A stretch of DNA of 64,000 nt from Streptomyces sp. R21 (GTDB lineage Bacteria > Actinomycetota > Actinomycetes > Streptomycetales > Streptomycetaceae): contig NZ_CP163435.1 of the NCBI RefSeq assembly GCF_041051975.1, positions 5,489,001 to 5,553,000 on the forward strand, read 5' to 3'. How positions within the stretch are numbered: the first letter of the stretch is position 1; every line of letters starts with the position of its first letter. The translations under genes and the position numbers were made by a program. Shown one piece after another: positions 42,940 through 50,829 of this stretch. The notes under the pieces were generated by a model that was not told the DNA's origin, made no database searches, and was given only the letters and a program-made list of their open reading frames with translations.

Positions 42940-44106
42940 TCAGGCATGCTTGAGGTCAAGGCGTTCGCGGATCCTGAGGGCCAGCGAAACGGCTTCCATG
43001 GCGCTGTTGAACGAGACCTCCGAGAGCACACCGGGGGCGGCGACCTGGTCGCCCGCCAGATACACGCCGTCGCCGCGGTCGATGCGGGGCCGGTCGCGCC
43101 AGCTGGTGCCGGGCAGGTCGACCGCACCCGTACGCCCCTGCGCGATCCCCTCCCGCCGCCAGGTCACGCGCTCGCGCCAGCCCTCGAAGGCGAGATCGAG
43201 GAGCCGCTCGGCGCGTGCGATGCCGTCGGTCCGGGACTCCTCGGGCGCGATCGGGATCTGGCCCTGGATGAGCTGCTCCCCGGCGGGGGCGAGGGTCGGA
43301 TCCTGCGCGGTGAACCGTTCCAGCCAGCCGGGCGCGTCCAGGTCGGAGACGGCGAAGGCGTCGCCGCGGCGGGTGCGGACGGCGAGGTCGATGAGGGCCG
43401 TACGGCCGCCGGCCCAGGTGAGGGAGTCGTCCTTGAGGAGGCGCCGGGCCGCGTCGAGGGAGGTGGCGACGATGACGGGGCCCTGATCGCCTGGGACGGT
43501 GTCCACCCGGGACAGGGTCTCCACGCGGACGCCGAGATGCCAGGCGCGGGCCGCCATCTTGTCGATGACGCTCGCCCAGCCGCCGCGCGGGTAGTGCGCC
43601 TCCGGGGGCAGCTTCGTGGCGCGGCGCAGGCGCTCCTGCACGAAGGCCGCGGAGAGGGAGCCGGGGTCGTGGTGGAAGAGGGCGACGGCGGAGTAGTTGG
43701 CCGCGGCACGGGCGCCCTCCTCGCCCGCCTTCTCGCACGCCCAGGTCATGAAGTCGACGTCTTCCGGCGCCGGTTGGGCCGTACGGCGGAGCAGCTTGAG
43801 CATCGCGAAGGGCGGGGTGCGGCGCAGGGCGCCTTTGTGGTGCAGCCGGAGGCGGGCCGCTTCCAGGGGAGGGATGGGGGCGAGCGGGCCGATCAGGTCG
43901 CGCTGCCTGAGCCAGGTCCAGTGCGGGCCGCCGCTGTAGAGGGCGTGCGGGCCCTCGTTCGTCCGGTACGGCCCCTCGGCGGTGCGGGCCCGGCCGCCCA
44001 GCGTGTGGTGCGCCTCGTACAGGGTGACCTCGGCCCCCGCCTCGGCGGCGGTGATGGCGGCGGTGAGTCCGGCGAAGCCGCCGCCGATGACGGTGATGCG
44101 GTGCAT
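42940..44106 (-). CDS. FAD/NAD(P)-binding amine-oxidase-like protein (phytoene dehydrogenase type)
   Basis: 388 aa. ITVIGGGFAGLTAAITAAEAG (3-23) is the FAD-binding Rossmann loop, with EAHHTLGGRARTAEGPYRTNEG continuing the NAD(P)/FAD-binding-8 motif of phytoene desaturase-like proteins. The C-terminus DRGDGVYLAGDQVAAPGVLSE carries the flavin-binding GDG/AG segment. Substrate unknown; a carotenoid, porphyrin or polyketide desaturase are options. AGGGAG precedes the ATG at 44106. It is 91 bp upstream of the quinone oxidoreductase and in the same direction, so these may form one unit. Confidence 0.88.
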   Translation of the reverse strand: MHRITVIGGGFAGLTAAITAAEAGAEVTLYEAHHTLGGRARTAEGPYRTNEGPHALYSGGPHWTWLRQRDLIGPLAPIPPLEAARLRLHHKGALRRTPPFAMLKLLRRTAQPAPEDVDFMTWACEKAGEEGARAAANYSAVALFHHDPGSLSAAFVQERLRRATKLPPEAHYPRGGWASVIDKMAARAWHLGVRVETLSRVDTVPGDQGPVIVATSLDAARRLLKDDSLTWAGGRTALIDLAVRTRRGDAFAVSDLDAPGWLERFTAQDPTLAPAGEQLIQGQIPIAPEESRTDGIARAERLLDLAFEGWRERVTWRREGIAQGRTGAVDLPGTSWRDRPRIDRGDGVYLAGDQVAAPGVLSEVSFNSAMEAVSLALRIRERLDLKHA

Positions 44107-44274
44107 GGCTGGGGTCTCCCTCTGGTCGGTCGCCCGGCTGGTGAAGCTGTTCCTGTCGGCCTGTCTGTGCATACGACTGTTTGAGGGGGCCGGAATGTGA
44201 CACCGGGGGGTGAAGTGGCAGGTCAGGGGCGGTTGTCGGGGGCGGTGTCAGTGGTGGGGTGCAGGATGGGGGGC

Positions 44275-44970
44275 ATGGCGAGGAGAGCGGCTGGTGCGGC
44301 AGGCGGGAAGGGCACGGGCGGGGTGAAGGGGGCGCGGCGGCCGGAGGTGCGGTTGCCCCCTCTCGTCCCGTACGACGGCTCCGGGCTGGAGCCCGACGGG
44401 GACTACGACGGGCTGGAGTTCACGGAGGCGGACTTCGGCGGGCAGGACGGCGGGGGCGCGCGCTTCATGGACTGCGCGCTGACGGGGTGCGCGCTGGACG
44501 AGACGCGCCTGCACCACGCGCGCGTGCTGGACTCCGTGCTGACGGGCATACGGGGTGTCGGCACCGATCTCGCCGAGTCGACGCTGCGTGACGTCGAGCT
44601 GGTGGACGCCCGGCTGGGCGGGGTGCAGCTGCACGGTTCCGTACTGGAGCGGGTGCTGATCCGCGGCGGCAAGATCGACTACCTGAACCTCCGCAAGGCC
44701 CGCCTCAAGGACGTCGTCTTCGAGGGCTGCGTGCTGGTCGAGCCGGACTTCGGGGGCGCACGGCTGGAGCGCGTCGAGTTCGTGGACTGCGTGCTCAAGG
44801 GGGTCGACTTCAGCGCGGCCACCCTCACGGACGTGGATCTTCGGGCGGCGGCCGAGCTGAACATCGCGCGGGGGGTGGACCGGCTGGCGGGGGCGGTGAT
44901 CAGTCCGGGGCAACTGCTGGATCTGGCACCGGTGTTCGCGGCGGAGCTGGGGGTGCGGGTGGTGGGCTGA
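44275..44970 (+). CDS. Pentapeptide-repeat-like protein
   Basis: 231 aa. From about residue 40, five-residue steps A(D/N)LxX appear (FTEADFGGQD, TLRDVELVDARLGGVQLHGS, KARLKDVVFEGC, ARLERVEFVDCVLKGVDFSAATLTDVDLRAA), which fold as a quadrilateral beta-helix. Such proteins sometimes mimic DNA and protect gyrase; here the function is not evident. Starts at 44266 and 44275 are both possible, differing by three residues. Confidence 0.8.
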   Translation: MARRAAGAAGGKGTGGVKGARRPEVRLPPLVPYDGSGLEPDGDYDGLEFTEADFGGQDGGGARFMDCALTGCALDETRLHHARVLDSVLTGIRGVGTDLAESTLRDVELVDARLGGVQLHGSVLERVLIRGGKIDYLNLRKARLKDVVFEGCVLVEPDFGGARLERVEFVDCVLKGVDFSAATLTDVDLRAAAELNIARGVDRLAGAVISPGQLLDLAPVFAAELGVRVVG

Positions 44971-45072
44971 GGGGGGCTGTGCTCGGGGGTTTGCGGGTTT
45001 CCGGGGTGAAGAACGGTCTACGGCGTCGTTCTCGACGGCGGGGCCAACGTTCCCGGTGGCCCCGCCGACCGG

Positions 45073-46452
45073 TCAGCGGACCGGCGTCCCCCCGTCGAGC
45101 CAGTTCCCGTGGAATCCGTAGGGCACCCGCCACGGCAGATGCACCGTCGCGACCGGCTTGCCCGCCAGGTCGGCCGTGTCGAGGACGACCAGTTCGCTGC
45201 GGTCCGTCGTGGCGTCGTGGACGTACGTGAGGAGCCAGCCCTCGCCGGAACCGGACGGTGCGTCCGCGCGCGGCACGAAGGACGCCTCGCCCGGTGTGCG
45301 CCCCGCGGCGAACTCGTGTGTCTCCGTCGTCGGCGCCATCGGGGTCGTGGCCCCGGCACCGCCCCGCAGCCCGTAGCGGACGATCGCGCTGCGCCGCCCC
45401 GAGCCCTCCGGCGCCGCGTCCGTGACATGTCCGTGCGCCACCTCGCGCCCCGCGAACCGGTCGTCGATACGGGGGAACTCGCAAGGCCGGTCGTCGAGTT
45501 GCTCCTCGCGGACGGCGCCGGCGCCGGCGACGGGGTCCAGCGTCCAGCGCCACAGCACCGCGTCGGCGCTGCCGTGTCCCTCCCACCAGAGGTGCGGGTG
45601 GCGGACGGCGTGCAGGACGATGCGGCCGGCCGCGTCCTCGTGGGCATTGAGCGTGTGGAAGACGTAGCAGGGAGCGATGTCGAACCAGCGGATGGTCCCG
45701 TGCGGGTCGTCGCGGCGCAGGACGCCGAGCCGGGCCTGGTGGGACGGGTCGAAGGCGTAGGGCATCCCGGACCCGCCGGACCGTGCCTTCTCCAGGTCGA
45801 AGACCACCGGCAGGTCCATGAAGACCACGTGCCGGGCGGTCAGTGCGAAGTCGTGCATCATCGTGTGCGCCGGGACGTCGACCGGCCTGCTGACCGTCAA
45901 CTCGCCCTGCGCGTCCGCCCGGTGGTACGTCACGTACGGCGGGGTCAGGCTGCCGTAACCGAAGAAGTGCAGCTCGCCGGTGTCGGGGCAGATCTTCGGG
46001 TGGGCCGTCATCGAGTCGGCGAGGCGGCCGCCGAAGTCGTACGGCCCGACGGTGTCGAGACCGTCCTCCGTGCAGTCGATCTCGTACGGCAGGGAGGACT
46101 CGACGAGGGCGAGGGTGCGGCCCGCGTGGCGGACGATGTGGGTGTTGGCCGAGCCGGCGCTCACATTGCGGGTGCCGTCGGGGCCGTAGATGCGGGCGCC
46201 CTCCGTGAACGTCCTGGTGCGCACCCAGCGGTTGCGGTACCAGGCGGCGCGGCCCGCCTCCAGGCGCACGGCGTGCAGCATGCCGTCGCCGGTGAACCAA
46301 TGGGCCGACGGAGTACGGGGGTTGGGTCCGTTGCGCACGTACCAGCCGGTCAGCTCGGGTGGGAGGGTGCCGGTGACATCGAGGTCGTGGGCGGTGTGCT
46401 CGGCGTCGACGGGGGAGAAGTTGTCCCGCAGGTGGAAGGGGCCGGCGTTCAC
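45073..46452 (-). CDS. Carotenoid cleavage oxygenase
   Basis: 459 aa. Retinal-pigment-epithelium/CCO fold: GWYVRNGPNPRT, HWFTGDGMLHAVRLE, THIVRHAGRTLALVESSLPYEI, KICPDTGELHFFGYG, HTMMHDFALTARHVVFMDLPV, and HTLNAHEDAAGRIVLHAVRHP. The conserved histidines (in FTGDGMLHAV, TAHPK, MHDFA, FHTLNA and YGFHGNW at the end) can bind the catalytic Fe(II). It cleaves carotenoids or related polyenes/stilbenes. The GTG start overlaps the stop of the upstream membrane protein by four bases (GTGA), so it is coupled to that gene and presumably regulated by the divergent PadR. Confidence 0.9.
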   Translation of the reverse strand: MNAGPFHLRDNFSPVDAEHTAHDLDVTGTLPPELTGWYVRNGPNPRTPSAHWFTGDGMLHAVRLEAGRAAWYRNRWVRTRTFTEGARIYGPDGTRNVSAGSANTHIVRHAGRTLALVESSLPYEIDCTEDGLDTVGPYDFGGRLADSMTAHPKICPDTGELHFFGYGSLTPPYVTYHRADAQGELTVSRPVDVPAHTMMHDFALTARHVVFMDLPVVFDLEKARSGGSGMPYAFDPSHQARLGVLRRDDPHGTIRWFDIAPCYVFHTLNAHEDAAGRIVLHAVRHPHLWWEGHGSADAVLWRWTLDPVAGAGAVREEQLDDRPCEFPRIDDRFAGREVAHGHVTDAAPEGSGRRSAIVRYGLRGGAGATTPMAPTTETHEFAAGRTPGEASFVPRADAPSGSGEGWLLTYVHDATTDRSELVVLDTADLAGKPVATVHLPWRVPYGFHGNWLDGGTPVR

Positions 46453-47048
46453 TTGGCGCCCTCCTGCGAGGCGGCGCCGCCCTGCTGCACGGCGGTCAGG
46501 TGGCGGGCGCGGGCGATCGCGGGGTAGCGGACCGTGAAGAGGATCGGGATCACGATGCCGGCGATGGTCAGGGCGGTGCGGGCGCCGCCGTTGTCCGGCT
46601 GGTAGTGGTGCAGCAGGGCCGAGCCCACGCCGGTGATGGTGAACGAGGCCGCCCACACCGCGGTGATGACCTTGTTCACGCGGAGGAACAGGGGGTTGTT
46701 CCAGAACTCCGCGGGCACCGTCGTCCGCGCGATGCCGAGTGTGAACGGCCTGCCGATCGCCAGGGAGCCCCAGGCCGTCAGGGCCAGCCAGAGCGAGGAT
46801 CCGGCGGAGGCGTAGTGCTCCACGAACGCGGATCCGGACGCCGCGAAGGCGACCGTGGTGGCCACGGCGAAGAACAGCGCGGCGCTGATCTCGACGACCT
46901 GCGCGTCCCAGGCGCGGCCCTGGCCGCGCTGGTAGGCGATCAGCGCCACTGCGGCGACGAGGCCGGCGAGCAGCGCGTACCGGACGTCGATGCTGCCGAT
47001 GAGGAGGCTGACGACGATCCATGGAAGGAAGCTGCGCAGGTACTGCAT
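46449..47048 (-). CDS. Conserved membrane protein, PadR-module member (copy 1)
   Basis: 199 aa with about six hydrophobic spans (MQYLRSFLPWIVVSLLIGSI, ALLAGLVAAVALIAYQ, AALFFAVATTVAFAAS, LWLALTAWGSLAIG and others). TTVPAEFWNNPLFLRVNKVITAVWA and ALLHHYQPDN are shared nearly unchanged with the copy at 53.9 kb. No family is recognised; it is vaguely like septation-protein-A-type membrane proteins. The start at 47048 is set by comparison with the second copy, where the ATG six bases upstream is AAG. Divergent from padR; its stop overlaps the carotenoid oxygenase start. Confidence 0.85.
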   Translation of the reverse strand: MQYLRSFLPWIVVSLLIGSIDVRYALLAGLVAAVALIAYQRGQGRAWDAQVVEISAALFFAVATTVAFAASGSAFVEHYASAGSSLWLALTAWGSLAIGRPFTLGIARTTVPAEFWNNPLFLRVNKVITAVWAASFTITGVGSALLHHYQPDNGGARTALTIAGIVIPILFTVRYPAIARARHLTAVQQGGAASQEGAK

Positions 47049-47090
47049 GGTCATGTCCCCCTGGAGGAGTGGTCCTCGATATTCCTGAAC

Positions 47091-47129
47091 TGACATGTGA
47101 AAGATAGAACCTCCTGTCTCGACATGTCA
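47091..47129. promoter_or_regulatory. PadR operator candidate, copy 1
   Basis: TGACATGT (47091) and its complement ACATGTCA (47122) stand 31 bases apart between the divergent genes. The second module has the same pair at exactly the same spacing. Sequence around the first half-site (AAGATAGAA) and the GGGGTTAGAGTGG leader before padR is also conserved. Confidence 0.75.
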
Positions 47130-47159
47130 ATGATGGAACGTTGGGGTTAGAGTGGAGCC

Positions 47160-47717
47160 ATGAGTCTTCGCCACGCACTGCTGGGGCTGCTGTCCAACGG
47201 ACCGGGCAGCGGATACGACCTTCTCGGCACCTTCAAGTCGACCCTGTCGAACGTCTGGCCCGCGACCCAGAGCCAGGTCTACACGGAGCTGACCCGGCTG
47301 GCGGACGGAGGCCTGATCCGAGTCGCGGCGGAGGGGCCGCGCGGCAGGAAGACGTACGAGATCACCACCGAGGGCCGCGCGGAACTGCGGCACTGGCTGC
47401 TCGACGTCGAGCCGGACGGCTACCGCCGCAACGACATCCTGCTGCGGGTCTTCCTGCTCGGCGCCGTGGAGCCGGACGAGGCGCGGGAGTTCATGCGCCG
47501 CCGCGCCGAGATCGCCCGCATCCGCAACGCCCAGTTCACGGCGATGGACGAGGCGATCGACTGGGACGACGACACGCTCTCCGTCTACGGGCGGCTCACC
47601 CTGGAGTGGGGCAAGCGGTTCACGCGGATGCAGGCCGAGTGGAGCGAGTGGGCGGCCGAGCAGATCGCGGCGGCTGAGGGGCGAGGGCCCGCCGAGGGCG
47701 GCGGGCCTCTCTCCTAG
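47160..47717 (+). CDS. PadR-family transcriptional regulator (copy 1)
   Basis: 185 aa. The N-terminal winged helix has MSLRHALLGLLSNGPGSGYDL and a wing around LADGGLIRVAAEGPRGRKTYEITTEGRAEL. The C-terminal helical (Vir_act_alpha_C) dimerisation region follows (VEPDEAREFMRRRAEIARI). PadR proteins repress adjacent detoxification or transport genes and release DNA on binding aromatic or hydrophobic ligands. It is divergent from the membrane protein-carotenoid oxygenase pair. The protein of the second module differs at few positions. Confidence 0.93.
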   Translation: MSLRHALLGLLSNGPGSGYDLLGTFKSTLSNVWPATQSQVYTELTRLADGGLIRVAAEGPRGRKTYEITTEGRAELRHWLLDVEPDGYRRNDILLRVFLLGAVEPDEAREFMRRRAEIARIRNAQFTAMDEAIDWDDDTLSVYGRLTLEWGKRFTRMQAEWSEWAAEQIAAAEGRGPAEGGGPLS

Positions 47718-47726
47718 TGCCTGCCG

Positions 47727-48200
47727 TCAGGTTTCCCGGGTCCTGGGACAGGGCAGCTCGGGTGCCGCGTGGTTGGGCGAACAGGTGACCAGGGTCAGGC
47801 ACAAGAACAGTGGCCGGTCGAGATAGGCACCCACTGAAACGTCTCCGCCCCAGGCCAGCCTGCCCATGGCTGACATCGTCGCGTGCTCGATTCGATTCGG
47901 GTCGCGCTCGAAGGCGGAGTCGAACCGAGGGGCGTACTCCAGGAGTTGACCTTCCAGCCACTCCGCGGCGCTCTTCGGGTCCTGCCATGTGCCACGGATG
48001 AACCCGGCGGGCTTCACGAGCCAGCGGGCTGTCTCGATGGGCGGTACGTCGGACACCGGGAACTCCGCGAGAGCCTGCCGGTGCCGCTGTACGACATCCG
48101 GGTCGCAGCCCGGAACGGGATCCACGGGAGCGGGCCGGCGGATCCCCTCCTGGTCGAAGCGGGACTTCTCGCCGACCCACGTGTAGCCGTGGTGGTGCAA
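47727..48200 (-). CDS. Hypothetical protein, probable TTG start
   Basis: 157 aa. The sequence from HHHGYTWVGEKSRFDQEG through DPNRIEHATMSAMGRLAWGG has coherent composition, but no ATG or GTG lies in frame near its beginning. TTG at 48200 has AGGGAA eight bases upstream and begins 15 bp after the DUF397 stop codon. I do not recognise a family; KPAGFIRGTWQDPKSAAEWLE and IETARWLVKP look globular. Same direction as the DUF397/XRE genes. Confidence 0.65.
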   Translation of the reverse strand: MHHHGYTWVGEKSRFDQEGIRRPAPVDPVPGCDPDVVQRHRQALAEFPVSDVPPIETARWLVKPAGFIRGTWQDPKSAAEWLEGQLLEYAPRFDSAFERDPNRIEHATMSAMGRLAWGGDVSVGAYLDRPLFLCLTLVTCSPNHAAPELPCPRTRET

Positions 48201-48214
48201 CGGCGTTCCCTGCC

Positions 48215-48445
48215 CTACGCGCCCAGGCCGAAGCGGGCCGGATCGATTCCGGCCGCGTCGAGTTCGGCGGTGGTGAACCTGAGCGGTTCCCCGTCGGGCC
48301 TCTTGCTGTCCCCGACGGCCCACACGCCGGGCCCGATCCTGGCCAGCGTCACGCAGGACTCCCCATCGGGGTGGGTGTTGCCACCGCAGGCCTTCGAGAA
48401 CTCGGCGCCTTCGATGGGCATGCGGTACAGGGCGTTTTCGGGCAT
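48215..48445 (-). CDS. DUF397-domain protein
   Basis: 76 aa. FSKACGGNTHPDGESCVTLARIGPGVWAVGDSKRPDGEPLRFT follows the DUF397 pattern (F.KS...CVE.A....V.V.DSK.P.G..L.F). Members are small partners of XRE/DUF5753 regulators in Streptomyces and are thought to act as their anti-regulators. AGAGAGGTG precedes the ATG at 48445. Together with the XRE gene at 48.9 kb it forms a typical pair, here interrupted by an extra gene. Confidence 0.82.
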   Translation of the reverse strand: MPENALYRMPIEGAEFSKACGGNTHPDGESCVTLARIGPGVWAVGDSKRPDGEPLRFTTAELDAAGIDPARFGLGA

Positions 48446-48488
48446 GGGGCACCTCTCTGAGGGACTGGTTGGATGGGGACTTGCCTGG

Positions 48489-48809
48489 TCAAGTCCAACT
48501 GGACTCGTCGGCAGCGTCCTTCGAAACGAGCACCACGCCGGGTGCCAGAGCGATGGCACTGTCCTGGAACAGTTCATGCAGGACAGAACGGTTGCTCCCC
48601 ATGGCCTTGGTCAGATGCTCGACAAGTAGCTGAGCCTCGGAAGGCAGTAAAACCATCTCCGTGTCTGCCACATGCCGACCGTTCTTCGTCAGCCAGATGG
48701 GGATATGAACGCGTCCATCCTCATCCTTCTCGGCGAGGCGACCTGGAATCGGGTCCATGCGCCATCCGTGGGCGCTCTGTTCCCCTGTCGGCTTCGGGTT
48801 TGGTGGCAT
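48489..48809 (-). CDS. Hypothetical protein with a TTA codon
   Basis: 106 aa, no recognised domain. The middle (HIPIWLTKNGRHVADTEMVLLPSEAQLLVEHLTKAM) looks like a small alpha/beta fold. Codon 54 (Leu, complement of 48648-48650) is TTA, read in Streptomyces only by the bldA tRNA, so translation may be delayed until development. No other in-frame TTA was noticed elsewhere in the window on inspection. Lies between the XRE and DUF397 genes. Confidence 0.7.
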   Translation of the reverse strand: MPPNPKPTGEQSAHGWRMDPIPGRLAEKDEDGRVHIPIWLTKNGRHVADTEMVLLPSEAQLLVEHLTKAMGSNRSVLHELFQDSAIALAPGVVLVSKDAADESSWT

Positions 48810-48864
48810 GGATTAATCATCGAGCCCATTCCCGAATAACATCCAGGGTTATTCTTGTGACGGA

Positions 48865-49704
48865 CTAAAGATCAACCCGATACGTTTCTGCCCATTGGGA
48901 AAGTTGCTTTCGTGCAGAATCGCCCAAGAGTGCTGCCTGCTCGAACTGATTGAAGATATTTCGATGTTCAGCAATGTCTCGAAATTCGCGAAACACTATG
49001 CGCCCCGTGAAGTTCTCCACGGTCACCAAGCGGTCGTCGTAGATCGTGAACGTGTTCATTGGCCCGCGTGGCGCCGCAGGGCCGGCCGGGACAACACCGA
49101 GACGCACATGGGGAAGGCGTGACAGTGATACCAGCCGGTCGATCTGCACTGCCATCGCCGGGCCGGGAACGATCTCCCATCTCACGGCCTGCTCAGTGAG
49201 CAAGAAGGTGAAGTGCTTCGACTTGTCGTAGAGGACAGCCTGCCGCTCGAGCTTGCGGGCCACCGTCTTGGAGATGTCACCTGGAGAATGAGTCAGGCTC
49301 GCCCTAATGTATTCCGGTATGGCAAGCAACCCCGTGATCATACCGGGAAGGAAGTACCGGATTTCATTGGAGTCAGCTTCCAGGGTCGCCAGTTCGGCCT
49401 GTCTTTTCTCCAGCCCTCTGCGCCATGAGGAACGCTTGTCCTGCCATTCCGTGTTGGCGATTCGAGCCAGCGTCAGGACGTCAGCGAGAACTTCTGGGGG
49501 CGCGTCGAGTGCCCGCAGGATCCGTTCGACATCCAGGAGCCTGGGCGTCTTCCTGCCTGTCTCGAACTTACTGATCTGCGACTGAGACATATTGCAACGG
49601 CGGGCGAGCCGGTCCCCGGTGAGGCCGGCTTGCTTTCTCAATTCGCGCAGCCTGTCGGCCAAGTCATTCCTTGACTGGCCCAGTTGCTCAGGCTCGTATA
49701 TCAC
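48865..49704 (-). CDS. XRE regulator with DUF5753 domain
   Basis: 279 aa. An N-terminal helix-turn-helix (LADRLRELRKQAGLTGDRLARRCNMSQSQISKFETG, residues ~15-50) is joined to the DUF5753 effector-like region (~90-275; SSWRRGLEKRQAEL, EIRYFLPGMITGLLAIPEYIRASL, GVVPAGPAAPRGPMNTFTIYDD). It is the usual partner of DUF397 proteins. GTG start at 49704, overlapping the DUF6879 gene's end by 17 bp. The DNA is distinctly less G/C-rich at wobble positions than in core genes, consistent with horizontal spread. Confidence 0.9.
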   Translation of the reverse strand: MIYEPEQLGQSRNDLADRLRELRKQAGLTGDRLARRCNMSQSQISKFETGRKTPRLLDVERILRALDAPPEVLADVLTLARIANTEWQDKRSSWRRGLEKRQAELATLEADSNEIRYFLPGMITGLLAIPEYIRASLTHSPGDISKTVARKLERQAVLYDKSKHFTFLLTEQAVRWEIVPGPAMAVQIDRLVSLSRLPHVRLGVVPAGPAAPRGPMNTFTIYDDRLVTVENFTGRIVFREFRDIAEHRNIFNQFEQAALLGDSARKQLSQWAETYRVDL

Positions 49705-50221
49705 CGTGTTCTTCCACGTACTCGGCGAAGGGTACCGAGTGGAGTGTGGTGACGCGCCTCCATTCCCGGTAGGGCCCGAGGTCGCCTTCGAACATCTCTC
49801 GGTCGATCTGCGTGCCGTCGGGACGGAAGTTGAGGTGGACGAGACTGGCGTCGTCGAACATCCACCAGTCCTGACCGGTCAGGGGCAAGCCGTATGTCTC
49901 ATCCGTGATGTCCAGGATCCGGATGTCCTCGCCCGCCTCGATGTTGCCGGGGATGCCCCAGGCGAACTGGTACCGCTGGTAGTCGGTCAGCGGACGCCGC
50001 ACCACGCGAACGCGGCCGATCCGCCGTCCGGAGGCGACGAATCCGCGTACCCGCTCATGCCACCGCTCGTTGTGGCCGACAGGCTTGGCCCCGCCTCGCA
50101 GGAAGTGCGCGATGTTGTCGGCCTCTCTGGGCATGGTGTACGTCGGCTGAGCCTCGAAACGCCACGCGTCTCGCTCGTAAGCGTCGAACACCGTCCGCCA
50201 CTCGTCACCATCCAAGAACAC
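49688..50221 (-). CDS. DUF6879-family protein
   Basis: 177 aa. WRTVFDAYERDAWRFEAQPTY and QYQFAWGIPGNIEAGEDIRILD, then WWMFDDASLVHLNF, are hallmarks of the DUF6879 family that accompanies XRE/DUF397 loci in Streptomyces. Function unknown. GTG start with GGGAGGCC before it, overlapping the upstream small gene by 17 bp; it also overlaps the XRE gene start, so all three are co-translated. Confidence 0.82.
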   Translation of the reverse strand: MFLDGDEWRTVFDAYERDAWRFEAQPTYTMPREADNIAHFLRGGAKPVGHNERWHERVRGFVASGRRIGRVRVVRRPLTDYQRYQFAWGIPGNIEAGEDIRILDITDETYGLPLTGQDWWMFDDASLVHLNFRPDGTQIDREMFEGDLGPYREWRRVTTLHSVPFAEYVEEHGDIRA

Positions 50222-50417
50222 GGACGGCCTCCCGCAACACCGCTTCCGGAATCTCGACGAGCCCTTCGCCGTCCGGCACGCCGAACCCGTCGTAGACATC
50301 GCCCTGGACGACGATGGAGCCCCTGCCCGAGTGGCGGTAGACGTTCGGGCAGTCATCGTCGTCGCAGTTCGGCCCGCCAACTGCGCCGGTGAGCCGGGTC
50401 AGTTCCTCGCGCGCCAC
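50205..50417 (-). CDS. Small acidic hypothetical protein
   Basis: 70 aa. VAREELTRLTGAVGGPNCDDDDCPNVYRHSG contains a C-(D)4-C pair that could bind metal, then GSIVVQGDVYDGFGVPDGEGLVEIPEAVLREAV. It heads the DUF6879-XRE unit. GTG start with GGAGGTCTT upstream. Similar small proteins usually precede DUF6879 genes in this kind of locus. Confidence 0.72.
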   Translation of the reverse strand: MAREELTRLTGAVGGPNCDDDDCPNVYRHSGRGSIVVQGDVYDGFGVPDGEGLVEIPEAVLREAVRVLGW

Positions 50418-50506
50418 AAGACCTCCAGGTGGATGAGGCCTCCGACCGAGGCCGTCCATACGCGACGCTACGGAGCGTGCCCGAGCGTGTCGAGATCGAC
50501 GCCGGG

Positions 50507-50704
50507 TTATTCCCGTTCCTGCATAAGGCTGCTGGCCTTCAGGCTGCGTATCAGGGCCAGCAACCCCCCAGGGGCAAGGGTGAGTGCGTCGTTGGGGGCT
50601 TCGCTTTCGCGGAGGAGGAGGTGGGGGGTGGTGGTGTGGGCGAGTTCGACGCAGTTCTCGCCTCCGGCGCCTGAGAAGGATGACTTCTGCCACTGCACAG
50701 ACAT
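50507..50704 (-). CDS. DUF397-domain protein (second)
   Basis: 65 aa. WQKSSFSGAGGENCVELA is a classic DUF397 start, and LLRESEAPNDALTLAPGGLLALIRSLK its end. Usually an XRE-DUF5753 gene directly precedes it; here only a remnant of one is found upstream. It may be an orphan partner able to act on the XRE protein 1 kb away. Confidence 0.85.
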   Translation of the reverse strand: MSVQWQKSSFSGAGGENCVELAHTTTPHLLLRESEAPNDALTLAPGGLLALIRSLKASSLMQERE

Positions 50705-50715
50705 GGTGGGGGCGC

Positions 50716-50826
50716 TCACAGTTCTCGGGTGATGTCGTGGATGAATTGGCGGGAGGGCTCGGCGTCGAGCGCTACGCGTTCCCCCGGTCGTATCCCCTGG
50801 CGGGCGGCCGACCCGGGTAAGCCGGA
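50716..50826 (-). pseudogene. C-terminal remnant of an XRE/DUF5753-like gene
   Basis: The minus frame ending at a TGA (50716-50718) reads ERVALDAEPSRQFIHDITREL, which looks like the tail of the XRE/DUF5753 regulators that precede DUF397 genes. It begins next to the end of an acetyltransferase gene and has no start, HTH or effector region. A deletion that removed most of the gene is the simplest explanation. Confidence 0.5.
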
Positions 50827-50829
50827 CCG

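Noticed and set aside
45073..47178. 701-codon frame joining the carotenoid oxygenase with upstream DNA
   Set aside because: The upstream part is a shadow of the membrane protein gene; the GTGA overlap at 46449-46452 marks the real junction.
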